A stretch of 64,000 nucleotides of DNA from Thiohalomonas sp041685045 (GCA_041685045.1 JAWLGP010000011.1:74157-138156); one strand, 5' to 3'; shown: positions 41,498 through 49,746, counted from the stretch's first letter. Translations and numbers: made by a program. Notes: generated by a model not told the origin, from the sequence alone.

Positions 41498-41507
41498 GGA
41501 ATTCATC

Positions 41508-41620
41508 GGCAGAGACGCGGAATGCACAGAGGTTTTGGTTTTTTCAGAGCAGTGGCCGCTAAGCTGCGAGCTGTAGACAGGGTGGCATCCCCTTTCGCTG
41601 TCTCCTCCGCGTCTCTGCGG
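41508..41620. repeat. Inverted GCAGAGACGCGGA repeat pair
   Basis: GCAGAGACGCGGA (41509-41521) is perfectly complementary to 41606-41618, with an 84-base centre. It is the same oligomer family as the arms at 22441-22662. It separates the 58-aa gene from the next gene. Confidence 0.75.
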
Positions 41621-41644
41621 TGGAACGATATCCAGGAGTAGCCT

Positions 41645-42355
41645 GTGAAATATTTGCAAACGGAGAACTTTCTTGGCGAGGCCGAGTGCTCCACCGATGC
41701 GGTTCCCTCCACGCAGTTGCTCGAGCAGCGGCTGGGGGAACTGAGCCGGGAATTGGAGGCGTTGCCGGAGGATGCACCGACCGAACAGCGGTATAAGCTC
41801 ATGCTGGACAAGGGATATGTGCTGCTGGACCTGCAGCGCAAGGCCGAGGCCTGGGATATCGCGGAGCAGGTTTTCCTCGGTGCCATCACCGGTGAAAACT
41901 GGCTGCAGGCGGTGGAAGCGACAGATGTCATGTTCCAGGCGGAGCAATCCGGTTCGGTCAAGGCGCTGGCGCACGGGATCTGGCTGGGGGTAACCTTCCC
42001 TATCGATCCGGAACTGTCGGTGGCCATGTTGCAGCATCTCGTCGATGAAACGCCGCCAAAGTCCGACGGAGCGGCGGTCGCTGCGGCGACGGCGCGCTAC
42101 ATCGTCGACCTCCGTGCCGAGGGATCGCAGCGCGATTCCCTGCAGTTCTTTACCGGGCAGTTGTTGGGCGACGTGGCCCGCCGCCATAGCCAGGTGGAAG
42201 AGCAGGAGGTGTTTGATTTCTGGGTCGAGCGACTCGAACTCGATGACCCTTCGAAGTTTCTGCCGCGTCTGGCCAAGGTGCTCGACGTCATCGTCGAGGA
42301 CGGTTGGTGGTTCGATCGCGATGCGTTGCGGGCGAAAATCCCCGATAACGGGTAA
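41645..42355 (+). CDS. Helical-repeat (TPR-like) protein of unknown function
   Basis: 236 aa from GTG with AGGAG 6 bases upstream. All-helical pattern: LEQRLGELSRELEALP, RYKLMLDKGYVLLDLQRKAEAWDIAEQVF, ENWLQAVEATDVMF, QVEEQEVFDFWVERLEL and FLPRLAKVLDVIVEDGWWFD. The last part reads like tetratricopeptide-type pairs. No catalytic motif, signal peptide or membrane segment was found. The gene ends 6 bases before the Cas6-like gene, so the two are probably co-translated. A scaffold role is plausible but unproven. Confidence 0.72.
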   Translation: MKYLQTENFLGEAECSTDAVPSTQLLEQRLGELSRELEALPEDAPTEQRYKLMLDKGYVLLDLQRKAEAWDIAEQVFLGAITGENWLQAVEATDVMFQAEQSGSVKALAHGIWLGVTFPIDPELSVAMLQHLVDETPPKSDGAAVAAATARYIVDLRAEGSQRDSLQFFTGQLLGDVARRHSQVEEQEVFDFWVERLELDDPSKFLPRLAKVLDVIVEDGWWFDRDALRAKIPDNG

Positions 42356-42361
42356 TCAATC

Positions 42362-43036
42362 ATGTTCTGGCAGGAAGAAGACGATGATACCCCCTTTGCC
42401 GTACCCGACAATGTGCTGGATCTGGTATTCGAAATCCGCTGCCGGGTCCTTCCGGTCGATCACTCCGAGGCGCTGTACCGCATGGTCACCGACCAGTTGG
42501 CCTGGTTCGCCGAGGAGGAGGGCGTTGGCCTGCACCTGATCCATGGCGCCGAGTCGGGAAACGGCTGGGAGCGTCCGGAAGACGGGGACGAACTGCTTTA
42601 CTTGTCCCGACGCACCCGGCTGACCCTGCGCCTGCCCGCTCATCGGGTGGCCGATGCCGAGGCGTTGAGCGGCGCGACGGTGCGCGTCGGCGGATACGAT
42701 ATGACGGTCGGCGCGGCGAAGACGCGGCGCCTCAGCACGCACCCGGCACTCCACTCCCGCTACGTGGTCTGCGACCCGGAAGAGGACGAGGACGCCTTTC
42801 TTGATCACAGCGTCGCCGAGCTTCGGCAAATGGGGGTTAAGTTCAAAAAGGTTTTATGCGGTAGAATGCACCGCTTCCGTTCGGAAAACGGGGAAATCAC
42901 CACGCGCAGTCTGTTTGTCGCCGACCTGCCGCAGGAGGACGCCGTGCGTCTCCAGGAGGTTGGGGTCGGTCCGGGGCGCGAACGCGGCTTTGGCCTGTTC
43001 ATTCCGCACAAGACGGTCAACAAGGTCGCTAAATAG
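42362..43036 (+). CDS. Orphan Cas6/Cmx6-like RAMP-fold protein
   Basis: 224 aa. The pattern matches the Cmx6-type Cas6 family: VLDLVFEIRCRVLPVDHSEALYRMV with a His near residue 37, GVGLHLIHGAESGNGWERP, LYLSRRTRLTLRLPAHR, a KKVLCGRMH segment and the C-terminal glycine-rich loop GVGPGRERGFGLFIPHK. Cas6 proteins are metal-independent RNA endonucleases that cut CRISPR repeats. Here there is no array and no other cas gene; neighbours are a helical protein and a DsrC paralogue. Cleavage activity, RNA target and role are unknown, and it may only bind RNA. Confidence 0.72.
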   Translation: MFWQEEDDDTPFAVPDNVLDLVFEIRCRVLPVDHSEALYRMVTDQLAWFAEEEGVGLHLIHGAESGNGWERPEDGDELLYLSRRTRLTLRLPAHRVADAEALSGATVRVGGYDMTVGAAKTRRLSTHPALHSRYVVCDPEEDEDAFLDHSVAELRQMGVKFKKVLCGRMHRFRSENGEITTRSLFVADLPQEDAVRLQEVGVGPGRERGFGLFIPHKTVNKVAK

Positions 43037-43093
43037 CTTTTAACAACAAGCACATACAGCAACAGCTTAGAAGAGTACAGAAAGGAGAAATCG

Positions 43094-43432
43094 ATGCCTT
43101 ACGAAGTAAACGGCCAGAACATCGAATCCGATGCCAACGGTTATCTGGTCAACCTCGAAGATTGGAACGAAGACGTCGCCAGCGCCATCGCTGCTGCCGA
43201 GGGCGTTTCCCTGACCGAAAAGTCCTGGGACCTGATCAACTACCTCCGCGACGAGTACCTGAACAACGGCCAGAACCAGCCCAACGACCGCAACATCGTC
43301 AAGGCGATGTCGGAGAAGTGGGGCGAGTCGGTGCAGTCCAAGGATATCTACGCCCTATTCCCGATGCAGCCCTCCAAGCAGGCGGCCAAGATCGCCGGTC
43401 TGCCGGAGAGCCGTCGCAAAGGCGGTTACTAA
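43094..43432 (+). CDS. DsrC-family protein lacking both cysteines (RspA-like)
   Basis: 112 aa with AAAGGAGAAA before the ATG. It clearly matches DsrC (NGYLVNLEDWNEDVASAIAAAE, SWDLINYLRDEYLNN, FPMQPSKQAAKIAGLPESRR). Both redox cysteines are replaced: Ala where DsrC has CysB, and RRKGGY in place of the C-terminal Cys. Such proteins have been grouped as RspA, regulatory sulfur-related proteins. It cannot carry sulfur, so a regulatory or competing-binding role is inferred. It ends the block that diverges from the dsr operon. Confidence 0.88.
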   Translation: MPYEVNGQNIESDANGYLVNLEDWNEDVASAIAAAEGVSLTEKSWDLINYLRDEYLNNGQNQPNDRNIVKAMSEKWGESVQSKDIYALFPMQPSKQAAKIAGLPESRRKGGY

Positions 43433-43493
43433 GCACGGCCCCAGGTCCCGCCCGCCTCGGGCGGGACTGTTCTTTCCTTCCCCTTACTCCCCG

Positions 43494-44873
43494 GTGGCCA
43501 GTTCGGCCGACACCTTTCTCATAGAACTGCCGTATCGAGCGGACAGTGCTGAGCTGTTCGAGGCAGTGGCCGACCGCCCCTGGTCGCAGTTCCTGGACAG
43601 CGCCGGCTGTGGCGGGGAACGCGGCCGCTACGACATCATCGTCAGCGACCCGCGTCTGACGCTGGTGACCGAAGGCGATTGGACGTCCGTTACCGATCGC
43701 GCGGGCAACCGGCAGCGCTACGGCGGCTCGCCAGTTTCCGTCTTGCGCACCGTCCTCGGCAACGGCCCCTCCAACGCCGCCCCCGCCGACCTGCCGTTTT
43801 GCGGCGGTGCCGTCGGCTATTTCTCCTATGACCTTGCCCGCAACCTGGGGGAGCTGATGCCTCGCTGGCGCGCGGAGACAGCGCTGCCGCCGATGGCCGT
43901 CGGCATTTATGACTGGAGCGTCGTGACCGACCACCGGGAACGGCGCTGCTGGCTTGCCTCGCTGGGAGGGAGCCCCGATCTGCCGCGATGGGCGCGGCTG
44001 TTTTCGGTGCCGATCACCCGCGAGCGCGAGCCCTTGCGGGCAACCGCTCCGATCTCCTATCACCTGGACAAGGCCGGCTATCTGGCGCAGTTCGCGCGCA
44101 TTCGCGCCTATCTGGAGGCGGGCGACTGCTATCAGGTCAATTTTGCCCAACAGTTTTCGACCCGTGTGGCGGGCGATCCCTGGGCCGGCTATCGGCGCCT
44201 GCGAGCCATCAACCCGGCGCCATTCTCGGCTTACCTGAACACCCCTGCCGTTCGGGTGTTGTCCGCCTCGCCGGAACGCTTCCTGCTCTGCCGTGAGGGC
44301 CGGGTGGAGACCCGCCCAATCAAAGGCACCCGGCCGCGGGCGACCGACCCCACCGAGGATCGGCGCCTGGCCGATGAGTTGCGACGGAGCGTCAAGGACC
44401 GTGCCGAAAACATCATGATTGTGGACCTGCTGCGGAACGATCTGGGCAAGAATTGCCGCATCGGCAGCGTCCAAGTGCCGGAACTGTTTGCCATCGAGAG
44501 CTTTTCGTCGGTGCATCACCTGGTGAGTACCGTGACCGGGGCGTTGGCTCCCAATCGTGATCCGCTCGACCTCCTGGCCGGGGCGTTCCCCGGTGGCTCG
44601 ATCACCGGGGCACCGAAGCGGCGGGCCATGGCGATCATCGAGGAACTGGAGACAGAGCCGCGCGGCCTCTATTGCGGTGCCATCGGCTACCTGGGTTTCG
44701 ACGGCCGCCTCGACACCAATATCGCCATCCGCACCATCACCCTCCAACAGGGCCGGGCCCGGTTCGCCGCCGGCGGCGGAATCGTCATGGATTCCCGCCC
44801 GGAGGACGAATATCACGAATCCCTGGTGAAGGCGCGTCGCCTTTTCGAGCTATTCGGCTTCGAACCGCAGTAG
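43494..44873 (+). CDS. pabB: Aminodeoxychorismate synthase component I
   Basis: 459 aa from a GTG start. The chorismate-binding domain is complete: RVETRPIKGTRPRA, LRNDLGKNCRIG, SVHHLVSTVTGAL, FPGGSITGAPKRRAM and ARFAAGGGIVMDS. PIKGTRPR distinguishes PabB from TrpE/anthranilate synthase types. It forms 4-amino-4-deoxychorismate for folate. No PabC-type lyase domain is fused and no pabA is adjacent. It starts 61 bases after the RspA-like gene. Confidence 0.92.
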   Translation: MASSADTFLIELPYRADSAELFEAVADRPWSQFLDSAGCGGERGRYDIIVSDPRLTLVTEGDWTSVTDRAGNRQRYGGSPVSVLRTVLGNGPSNAAPADLPFCGGAVGYFSYDLARNLGELMPRWRAETALPPMAVGIYDWSVVTDHRERRCWLASLGGSPDLPRWARLFSVPITREREPLRATAPISYHLDKAGYLAQFARIRAYLEAGDCYQVNFAQQFSTRVAGDPWAGYRRLRAINPAPFSAYLNTPAVRVLSASPERFLLCREGRVETRPIKGTRPRATDPTEDRRLADELRRSVKDRAENIMIVDLLRNDLGKNCRIGSVQVPELFAIESFSSVHHLVSTVTGALAPNRDPLDLLAGAFPGGSITGAPKRRAMAIIEELETEPRGLYCGAIGYLGFDGRLDTNIAIRTITLQQGRARFAAGGGIVMDSRPEDEYHESLVKARRLFELFGFEPQ

Positions 44874-45199
44874 GCGTGAGCTACACCTGGTCAATCAATA
44901 GGACAGGATTAACAGGATGTTTACAGGATTAACAGGATGAAGTGAGGGTAAAACCGCGTGCTCGGTTCGTTAGTCCGGTTGAACAGCGCCCCGAATCATC
45001 CGTTCCAGGTCTGATTCGAGCAGGATTCGGCGCTTTAAGTCTTTTAGCAAATAAGCTTTTATCCTGTTAATCCGGAAAAATCCTGTTAATCCTGTTGAAT
45101 TCGAATAGCGCCCGCCTTCCCCGCCGCGCGGACTATGCTTTTTAGTCAAACCCTTGGGCCGGCCTTCGGGATCGGCCCATTGACGCCGGGGAGAAGAGT
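44874..45199. other. 326-base intergenic region with paired ATCCTGTTAATCCTG repeats
   Basis: It holds the inverted oligomer pair annotated separately, about 120 bases of non-repeat centre, a small CCGCCGCGCGG-type stem near 45121 and GGGGAGAAG just before the egtB start at 45200. No convincing gene was seen. The egtB promoter should lie in its last 100 bases. Confidence 0.6.
44902..45097. repeat. Inverted pair of ACAGGATTAACAGGAT oligomer repeats
   Basis: 44902-44939 has ACAGGATTAACAGGAT twice, while 45061-45097 has ATCCTGTTAAT twice in the opposite sense, enclosing about 120 bases. The inner copies can pair over most of their length. This is the same oligomer as the single half-element at 16293-16328. 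Confidence 0.8.
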
Positions 45200-46468
45200 A
45201 TGGGGCAGGAGGAGCGCGTCTTTGCCGCGCAGAAGCCAATCGCGTCAGAGCGCTATGGGCAGGTGCGGCAGGAGAGTGAGCGGCTGTGCCGACCGCTTGC
45301 CATAGAGGACTATGTCATCCAGACGACCACCGAGGCGAGTCCCGCCAAGTGGCATCTGGCCCACACCAGTTGGTTTTTCGAGACCTTCCTGCTCACACCG
45401 TATCTGCCGGACTACCGGGCGTTCCATCCCCAGTTTTCCCGCTTGTTCAACTCCTACTACGACAGTGTCGGGGTCCAGTGGCCGCGGACCCGTCGCGGTG
45501 AACTGTCGCGGCCAACAGTGGCGGAGGTCTACCAATACCGCGCCCACGTGGATCGGGCGATGGGCGAGCTGCTGGCGCACTGGCCGGAGTCGGCAGAGGC
45601 CGCCCAACGGTTCGAGATCGGTCTCCAGCACGAACAGCAGCACCAGGAACTGATCCTGACCGACCTGAAGTGCAATCTCGGGCTCAACCCGCTTGCTCCC
45701 GCGTATGACAAGCTCCCCGAACCCCCCGAGGGGGAACCGGCCCCTCTTGAATGGATCGCCTATGACGGCGGCCCGGTGACGATTGGAATGTCCGGCGAGG
45801 GTTTTGCCTTCGACAATGAGCGCCCTGCCCACACCACGTGGCTGCAGGACTTTCGTCTGGCGAGCCGTCCGGTGACCAACGGTGAGTATCGGGCGTTTGT
45901 CGAAGATGGCGGCTATGAGCGGCCCGAGTGGTGGTTGGCGGACGGCTGGAGCACGCTGCAACGGGAGAACTGGCGGGCACCGTTGTACTGGCGGTACCAG
46001 GACGGGCAGTGGTTCGAATTCACCTTGGGCGGGTTGCATCCGCTGGCGGACAACCTGCCGGTCTGTCACGTCAGCTATTACGAGGCGGATGCTTACGCCC
46101 GCTGGGCGGGCCGGCGGCTGCCCACGGAACAGGAGTGGGAGGCCGCGGCTGGCAGTGTCGCCATCGTCGGCAACTTCCGGGAGAGCGGCTATTTGCACCC
46201 GCAGCCGGCGCCCCCCGGCGAGCTGCCGATACAGCTTTTTGGTGACGTCTGGGAGTGGACCGCAAGCGCCTACACCGCCTACCCGGGGTATCGGCGCGAA
46301 GGCGGCGCCCTCGGTGAATACAACGGCAAGTTCATGTGCAACCAACTGGTTGCCCGGGGCGGATCCTGTGTCACGCCACAGGAGCATATAAGGGTCAGTT
46401 ACCGCAACTTCTTCTATCCGGCGGATCGTTGGCAGTTCCTCGGCATCCGCCTGGCGGAGTGGGCGTGA
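45200..46468 (+). CDS. egtB: Ergothioneine biosynthesis protein EgtB (hercynine oxygenase)
   Basis: 422 aa. The N-terminal DinB-like part holds iron-site histidines in KWHLAHTSWFFE and LQHEQQHQELILTDLK (HxxxHxE). The C-terminal FGE-sulfatase domain has GDVWEWTASAYTAYPGY and ARGGSCVTPQEHIRVSYRNFF. It joins sulfur donor and hercynine using non-heme iron and oxygen. egtD overlaps its stop, giving the core two-gene ergothioneine pathway. The EgtC and EgtE steps are not encoded nearby. Confidence 0.95.
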   Translation: MGQEERVFAAQKPIASERYGQVRQESERLCRPLAIEDYVIQTTTEASPAKWHLAHTSWFFETFLLTPYLPDYRAFHPQFSRLFNSYYDSVGVQWPRTRRGELSRPTVAEVYQYRAHVDRAMGELLAHWPESAEAAQRFEIGLQHEQQHQELILTDLKCNLGLNPLAPAYDKLPEPPEGEPAPLEWIAYDGGPVTIGMSGEGFAFDNERPAHTTWLQDFRLASRPVTNGEYRAFVEDGGYERPEWWLADGWSTLQRENWRAPLYWRYQDGQWFEFTLGGLHPLADNLPVCHVSYYEADAYARWAGRRLPTEQEWEAAAGSVAIVGNFRESGYLHPQPAPPGELPIQLFGDVWEWTASAYTAYPGYRREGGALGEYNGKFMCNQLVARGGSCVTPQEHIRVSYRNFFYPADRWQFLGIRLAEWA

Positions 46469-47481
46469 TGGAGCGCGGGAGTGTGCTGACGCAGGCGCCG
46501 TTTCATGATGCGGGGCCCGCGCTGACCTGCCTGCGGGACGAGGTGATCGCCGGCCTGTCGCGTCGCCCCAAGGCGCTGTCGCCCAAACTGCTCTATGACG
46601 ACACCGGTTCGCGGATTTTCGAGGTCATTTGCGAGTTGCCGGAATACTACCCGGCCCGCACCGAGTCGGCGATCCTGGCACAGCATGCCGGCAGCATCGG
46701 CGAGATGGTCGGGTCCGGTTGCGTCCTGGTGGAACCGGGGGCCGGGAGCTGTCGGAAGATCGAGCACCTGCTCGATGCGCTGGCACCTCAGGCCTATGTG
46801 CCGGTCGATATCGCCGGCACCCACGTGAGGGCGGCCGCGGAAAGGCTCCGCGCTGACTATCCGGCGGTGCCGGTGAGCGCCGTCTGCGCCGACTTCGGCC
46901 AGCTGGATCTGCTTGACGGCCTGGTTCCCGAAGGCCGCCGCGTGCTGTTCTTCCCCGGTTCCACGATCGGCAACTTCGAACCTGCCGAGGTGGTCGCCTT
47001 TCTGCAGGCAACCAGACGCTTCGTCGGGACCGGCGGTGGCCTGTTGATCGGCGTGGATTTGAAAAAGCCCAGTGCGCGGCTCAATGCGGCGTACAACGAC
47101 GCCCAAGGAGTCACCGCCGCGTTCAATCTCAACGTACTGACGCGAATCAATCGCGAACTGGACGGCAATTTCGATGGCGATCGGTTCTACCATCGCGCCT
47201 TTTTCAGCGAGCATCTTGGGCGCGTGGAGATGCATCTGGTCAGCAAGCAGTTCCAGCAGGTAAGTGTGGGCGGTCACCGGTTTGCGTTTGGCCCCGGCGA
47301 ATCCATCCATACCGAAAATTCCTACAAGTACACCGTGGGCGGCTTTCGGGAGATCGGGCGCCGGGCTGGATTCGAACCCCAGGGGGTCTGGACCGATCCG
47401 GAACAGCTGTTCAGCGTGCACTTCTTCTCCGTTCCCGATTTGCACATTGCTGCCGAACGGGATAATTTGCCTGAACGATAA
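46468..47481 (+). CDS. egtD: Histidine N-alpha-methyltransferase EgtD
   Basis: 337 aa from the ATG sharing one base with the egtB stop (TGATG). Motifs: LSPKLLYDDTGSRIFEVICELPEYYPARTE at the N-terminus, VLVEPGAGSCRK for SAM binding, FFPGSTIGNF and the histidine-binding NLLTRINRELGA-type segment (here NVLTRINRELDGNF). It trimethylates histidine to hercynine. The longer in-frame ORF upstream belongs to egtB coding sequence and is not used. Confidence 0.95.
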   Translation: MERGSVLTQAPFHDAGPALTCLRDEVIAGLSRRPKALSPKLLYDDTGSRIFEVICELPEYYPARTESAILAQHAGSIGEMVGSGCVLVEPGAGSCRKIEHLLDALAPQAYVPVDIAGTHVRAAAERLRADYPAVPVSAVCADFGQLDLLDGLVPEGRRVLFFPGSTIGNFEPAEVVAFLQATRRFVGTGGGLLIGVDLKKPSARLNAAYNDAQGVTAAFNLNVLTRINRELDGNFDGDRFYHRAFFSEHLGRVEMHLVSKQFQQVSVGGHRFAFGPGESIHTENSYKYTVGGFREIGRRAGFEPQGVWTDPEQLFSVHFFSVPDLHIAAERDNLPER

Positions 47482-47563
47482 GATGCAGACAAAACGCACG
47501 TTTGCTGCTGCGGTGGGCCGACAGGCTGGCCAGCGGCGGCCGTTTCAGGGCGAGGAGAGGGGG

Positions 47564-48244
47564 ATGATCACAGATAGCGCAATGGCCGATGAGCTGCGGA
47601 GGCTTTTTCTCTTCTCCGCCTTTACCGACGAGGAGATGGCTCAGGTGCTGCGCCAGGCCGCACGTGTTCAGGCGCAGGCAGGTGAAACGCTCTTCGTGCA
47701 GGGGGAGAGGACCGAGCGCTTTTTCTGGCTGCGCCGGGGGCTGGTCAAGCTGACCCGCCTGTCGCCGGACGGCGAAGAGAAGGTGGTCGAACTGATTCGA
47801 GAGGGTCAGACCTTCGGCGAGGCCATTGTGTTCATGGAGCGCCAGCTCTACCCGGTCAATGCCGAGGCCATCGAGCCCTGTGAGCTGGTCGGGTTCGATT
47901 GCCATGGGTTCAGGCAGCTGCTGCGGGGCTCGGTGGACACCTGCTTCCGGTTGTTGGCCGCCTTGAGCATGCGCCTGCACCAACAGATCGATGAAATCGA
48001 CCGCCTGACGCTGCACACGGCCACCACCCGCCTGGTGGCCTACCTGCTCGAACAGCGCCAGGACGGGGAACGGATCCAGCTCGATATGCCGAAGCATCTG
48101 CTCGCCTCGCGGCTGTCGATCCAGCCGGAAACCCTGTCCCGTATTTTCGCCCGGCTGGGTAAGTCCGGCCTTATCTCCGTCGAGGGACAGGCCATTCGTG
48201 TGCTCGACCGCGACGGGCTGCGCGCCCAGGCGGGCCTGCAGTAG
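47564..48244 (+). CDS. Crp/Fnr-family transcription regulator, DNR-like
   Basis: 226 aa from ATG 47564 with GAGGAGAGGGGG upstream. The cyclic-nucleotide-like beta-roll covers residues about 10-120 (GETLFVQGERTERFFWLRRGLVKLTR, GQTFGEAIVFM). The C-terminal HTH is PKHLLASRLSIQPETLSRIFARLGKSGLI. There is no N-terminal cysteine cluster, so it is not an oxygen-sensing Fnr; DNR-type heme/NO sensors share this layout. Target genes are unknown; it sits between egtD and a primase-like gene. Confidence 0.88.
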   Translation: MITDSAMADELRRLFLFSAFTDEEMAQVLRQAARVQAQAGETLFVQGERTERFFWLRRGLVKLTRLSPDGEEKVVELIREGQTFGEAIVFMERQLYPVNAEAIEPCELVGFDCHGFRQLLRGSVDTCFRLLAALSMRLHQQIDEIDRLTLHTATTRLVAYLLEQRQDGERIQLDMPKHLLASRLSIQPETLSRIFARLGKSGLISVEGQAIRVLDRDGLRAQAGLQ

Positions 48245-48264
48245 AAGGTGGCAGAGGAGGGGTC

Positions 48265-48813
48265 GTGAATCAGGACATTTCGGTCATACTCGAACGTCAA
48301 CTGATTGCGCTGCAGAATGCCCGCTACGATATCGCGCTTCGCCGGGACGGCGGACGCGTAGAGGAAAGACCCGACCTGTTCGTCAGCCAGGTGAAGGAGA
48401 TTGGCGACTGGCTGGTCGAGCAGAATCGTCGCCACCGCACCGTGTTTTTTCGGCCCCACGGCGGCCAGGGACACAGTCTGCTGGCCGGGCTTCGACATTC
48501 CCAAGTGATGCAGATGCGGGGCGATGGGTTCGAGCCGGCGCTGCTGATCGAATTCGCGCCGGATCGTTATGAGGCTTGGTTACGGCATGATCGGAAGCTG
48601 TCGCCGGAGATCTGCGCGGCGGTGACCCGTTACCTGGCCGAACTCACGGGGGCAGAGCCACCTCCGGAGCATGGCGCCGCCTACGGTCATGTTGCCGGTT
48701 TCTGGGCCTATGGGGCGGAGGGAGCCGAAGCCTTTTCGGTTCAGCTGGTCGAGGCGACCGGCGTGGTCTATTCCATGGCGGAAACCATCTGTGGCCGCTT
48801 CGACCGCGATTGA
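48265..48813 (+). CDS. RepB-like primase-domain protein, stand-alone
   Basis: 182 aa from GTG with GAGGAGG 6 bases upstream. The pattern resembles the plasmid RepB/relaxase-associated primase domain: a QLIALQNARYDIALRRDGGR start, TVFFRPHGGQGHSLLAG, EPALLIEFAPDRYEAWLRHDR, then ITRYLAELTGAEPP-like (AAVTRYLAELTGAEPPPEHG) and HVAGFWAYG. The usual domain is part of larger plasmid replication or mobilisation proteins. Here it stands alone, 20 bases after the Crp/Fnr gene. Function is unknown, and it may be an exapted plasmid remnant. Confidence 0.5.
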   Translation: MNQDISVILERQLIALQNARYDIALRRDGGRVEERPDLFVSQVKEIGDWLVEQNRRHRTVFFRPHGGQGHSLLAGLRHSQVMQMRGDGFEPALLIEFAPDRYEAWLRHDRKLSPEICAAVTRYLAELTGAEPPPEHGAAYGHVAGFWAYGAEGAEAFSVQLVEATGVVYSMAETICGRFDRD

Positions 48814-48816
48814 GCG

Positions 48817-49746
48817 CTACTTGTTAATCCCCATCAGGGCGCGCACATGCAGTGCGACACTGAGCGCCAGGGCCTTCAGGTTGTAGCCGCCCTCGAGCAC
48901 CGAGACCACCCGGCCTTCGGCGTGGCGCCTTGCCACCTCGAGCACCCGCTCGGTTATCCAGCCGAAGTCCGCATCCTCCAGCATCAGCTGTGATAGGTCA
49001 TCCTGCCAGTGCCCATCGAAGCCGGCAGAGATCAAAATCATTTGGGGCCGGAAGTCATCCAGCGCAGGAAGCCACTGGTTCGTGATGGCCTCGCGGAAGG
49101 CATCACTGGCGGTGCCCGCCGGAAGTCGCGTGTGGATCAGATTCGGGCGATCATCGGCCGTTTCGGTCCACGGATAGAACGGGTCCTGATAGGCCGAGCA
49201 GAAAAGCACCCGCTCGTCGTCGCGAAACATGGTTTCGGTGCCGTTGCCGTGGTGGACGTCGAAATCGACGATGGCGACCCGTTCCAGACCGCAAGCCGCC
49301 AAGGCGTGTGCAGTGCCCACCGCCACATTGTTGAAGATGCAGAACCCCATCGCACGAGCCGGTTCGGCGTGGTGGCCGGGAGGGCGAACGGCACAAAACG
49401 CATTCTCCACCTCGCCCGCCATGACGCGCTCGACGGCGAATACGACCGCACCGGCGGCGTGGTAGGCGGCGGTCAGGGTGTGGTCGCCCATGGCGGTGTC
49501 GGGATCGAGCGCCAGCAGCCGGCCGTCCGGCCGTATGGCGTCGAGCTTCGCCAGATAGGCCTCGGTGTGCACTCGCAGCAACTGCTCGCGGGAGGCGGCC
49601 GGAGCCTGGTAATAACGCAGCAGATCCATCAGGCCGGAGGCGACCAACTGGTCCTCGATCGCATGCAGGCGGCTCGGCGCCTCCGGATGGTAGTCGCCGG
49701 TTTCGTGCCGGAGGCACTCGGGGTGGGTGATGTAGGCGGTAGCCAT
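48817..49746 (-). CDS. Class II histone-deacetylase-like (AcuC/HDAC family) amidohydrolase
   Basis: 309 aa from ATG 49746, directly at the family N-terminus ATAYITHPECLRHETGDYHPE. Active-site motifs: AVRPPGHHAEP, VDFDVHHGNGTE (zinc ligands Asp and His) and SAGFDGHWQDDL, and later VLEGGYNL. It removes acyl groups from lysine side chains or from small acyl-amines. The gene is divergent from a Pat-type protein acyltransferase, which suggests an acetylation/deacetylation pair (inference). It is convergent with the primase-like gene, 3 bases apart. Confidence 0.92.
   Translation of the reverse strand: MATAYITHPECLRHETGDYHPEAPSRLHAIEDQLVASGLMDLLRYYQAPAASREQLLRVHTEAYLAKLDAIRPDGRLLALDPDTAMGDHTLTAAYHAAGAVVFAVERVMAGEVENAFCAVRPPGHHAEPARAMGFCIFNNVAVGTAHALAACGLERVAIVDFDVHHGNGTETMFRDDERVLFCSAYQDPFYPWTETADDRPNLIHTRLPAGTASDAFREAITNQWLPALDDFRPQMILISAGFDGHWQDDLSQLMLEDADFGWITERVLEVARRHAEGRVVSVLEGGYNLKALALSVALHVRALMGINK

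Noticed and set aside
41321..43432. CRISPR-Cas system
   Set aside because: Only a Cas6-like gene is found. No repeat-spacer array and no other cas gene was seen anywhere in the window.
44940..45060. Short minus-strand ORF ending between the ATCCTG repeats, with a helical Lys/Arg-rich C-terminus
   Set aside because: It runs through the repeat and has no start or ribosome-binding site of its own; likely chance.
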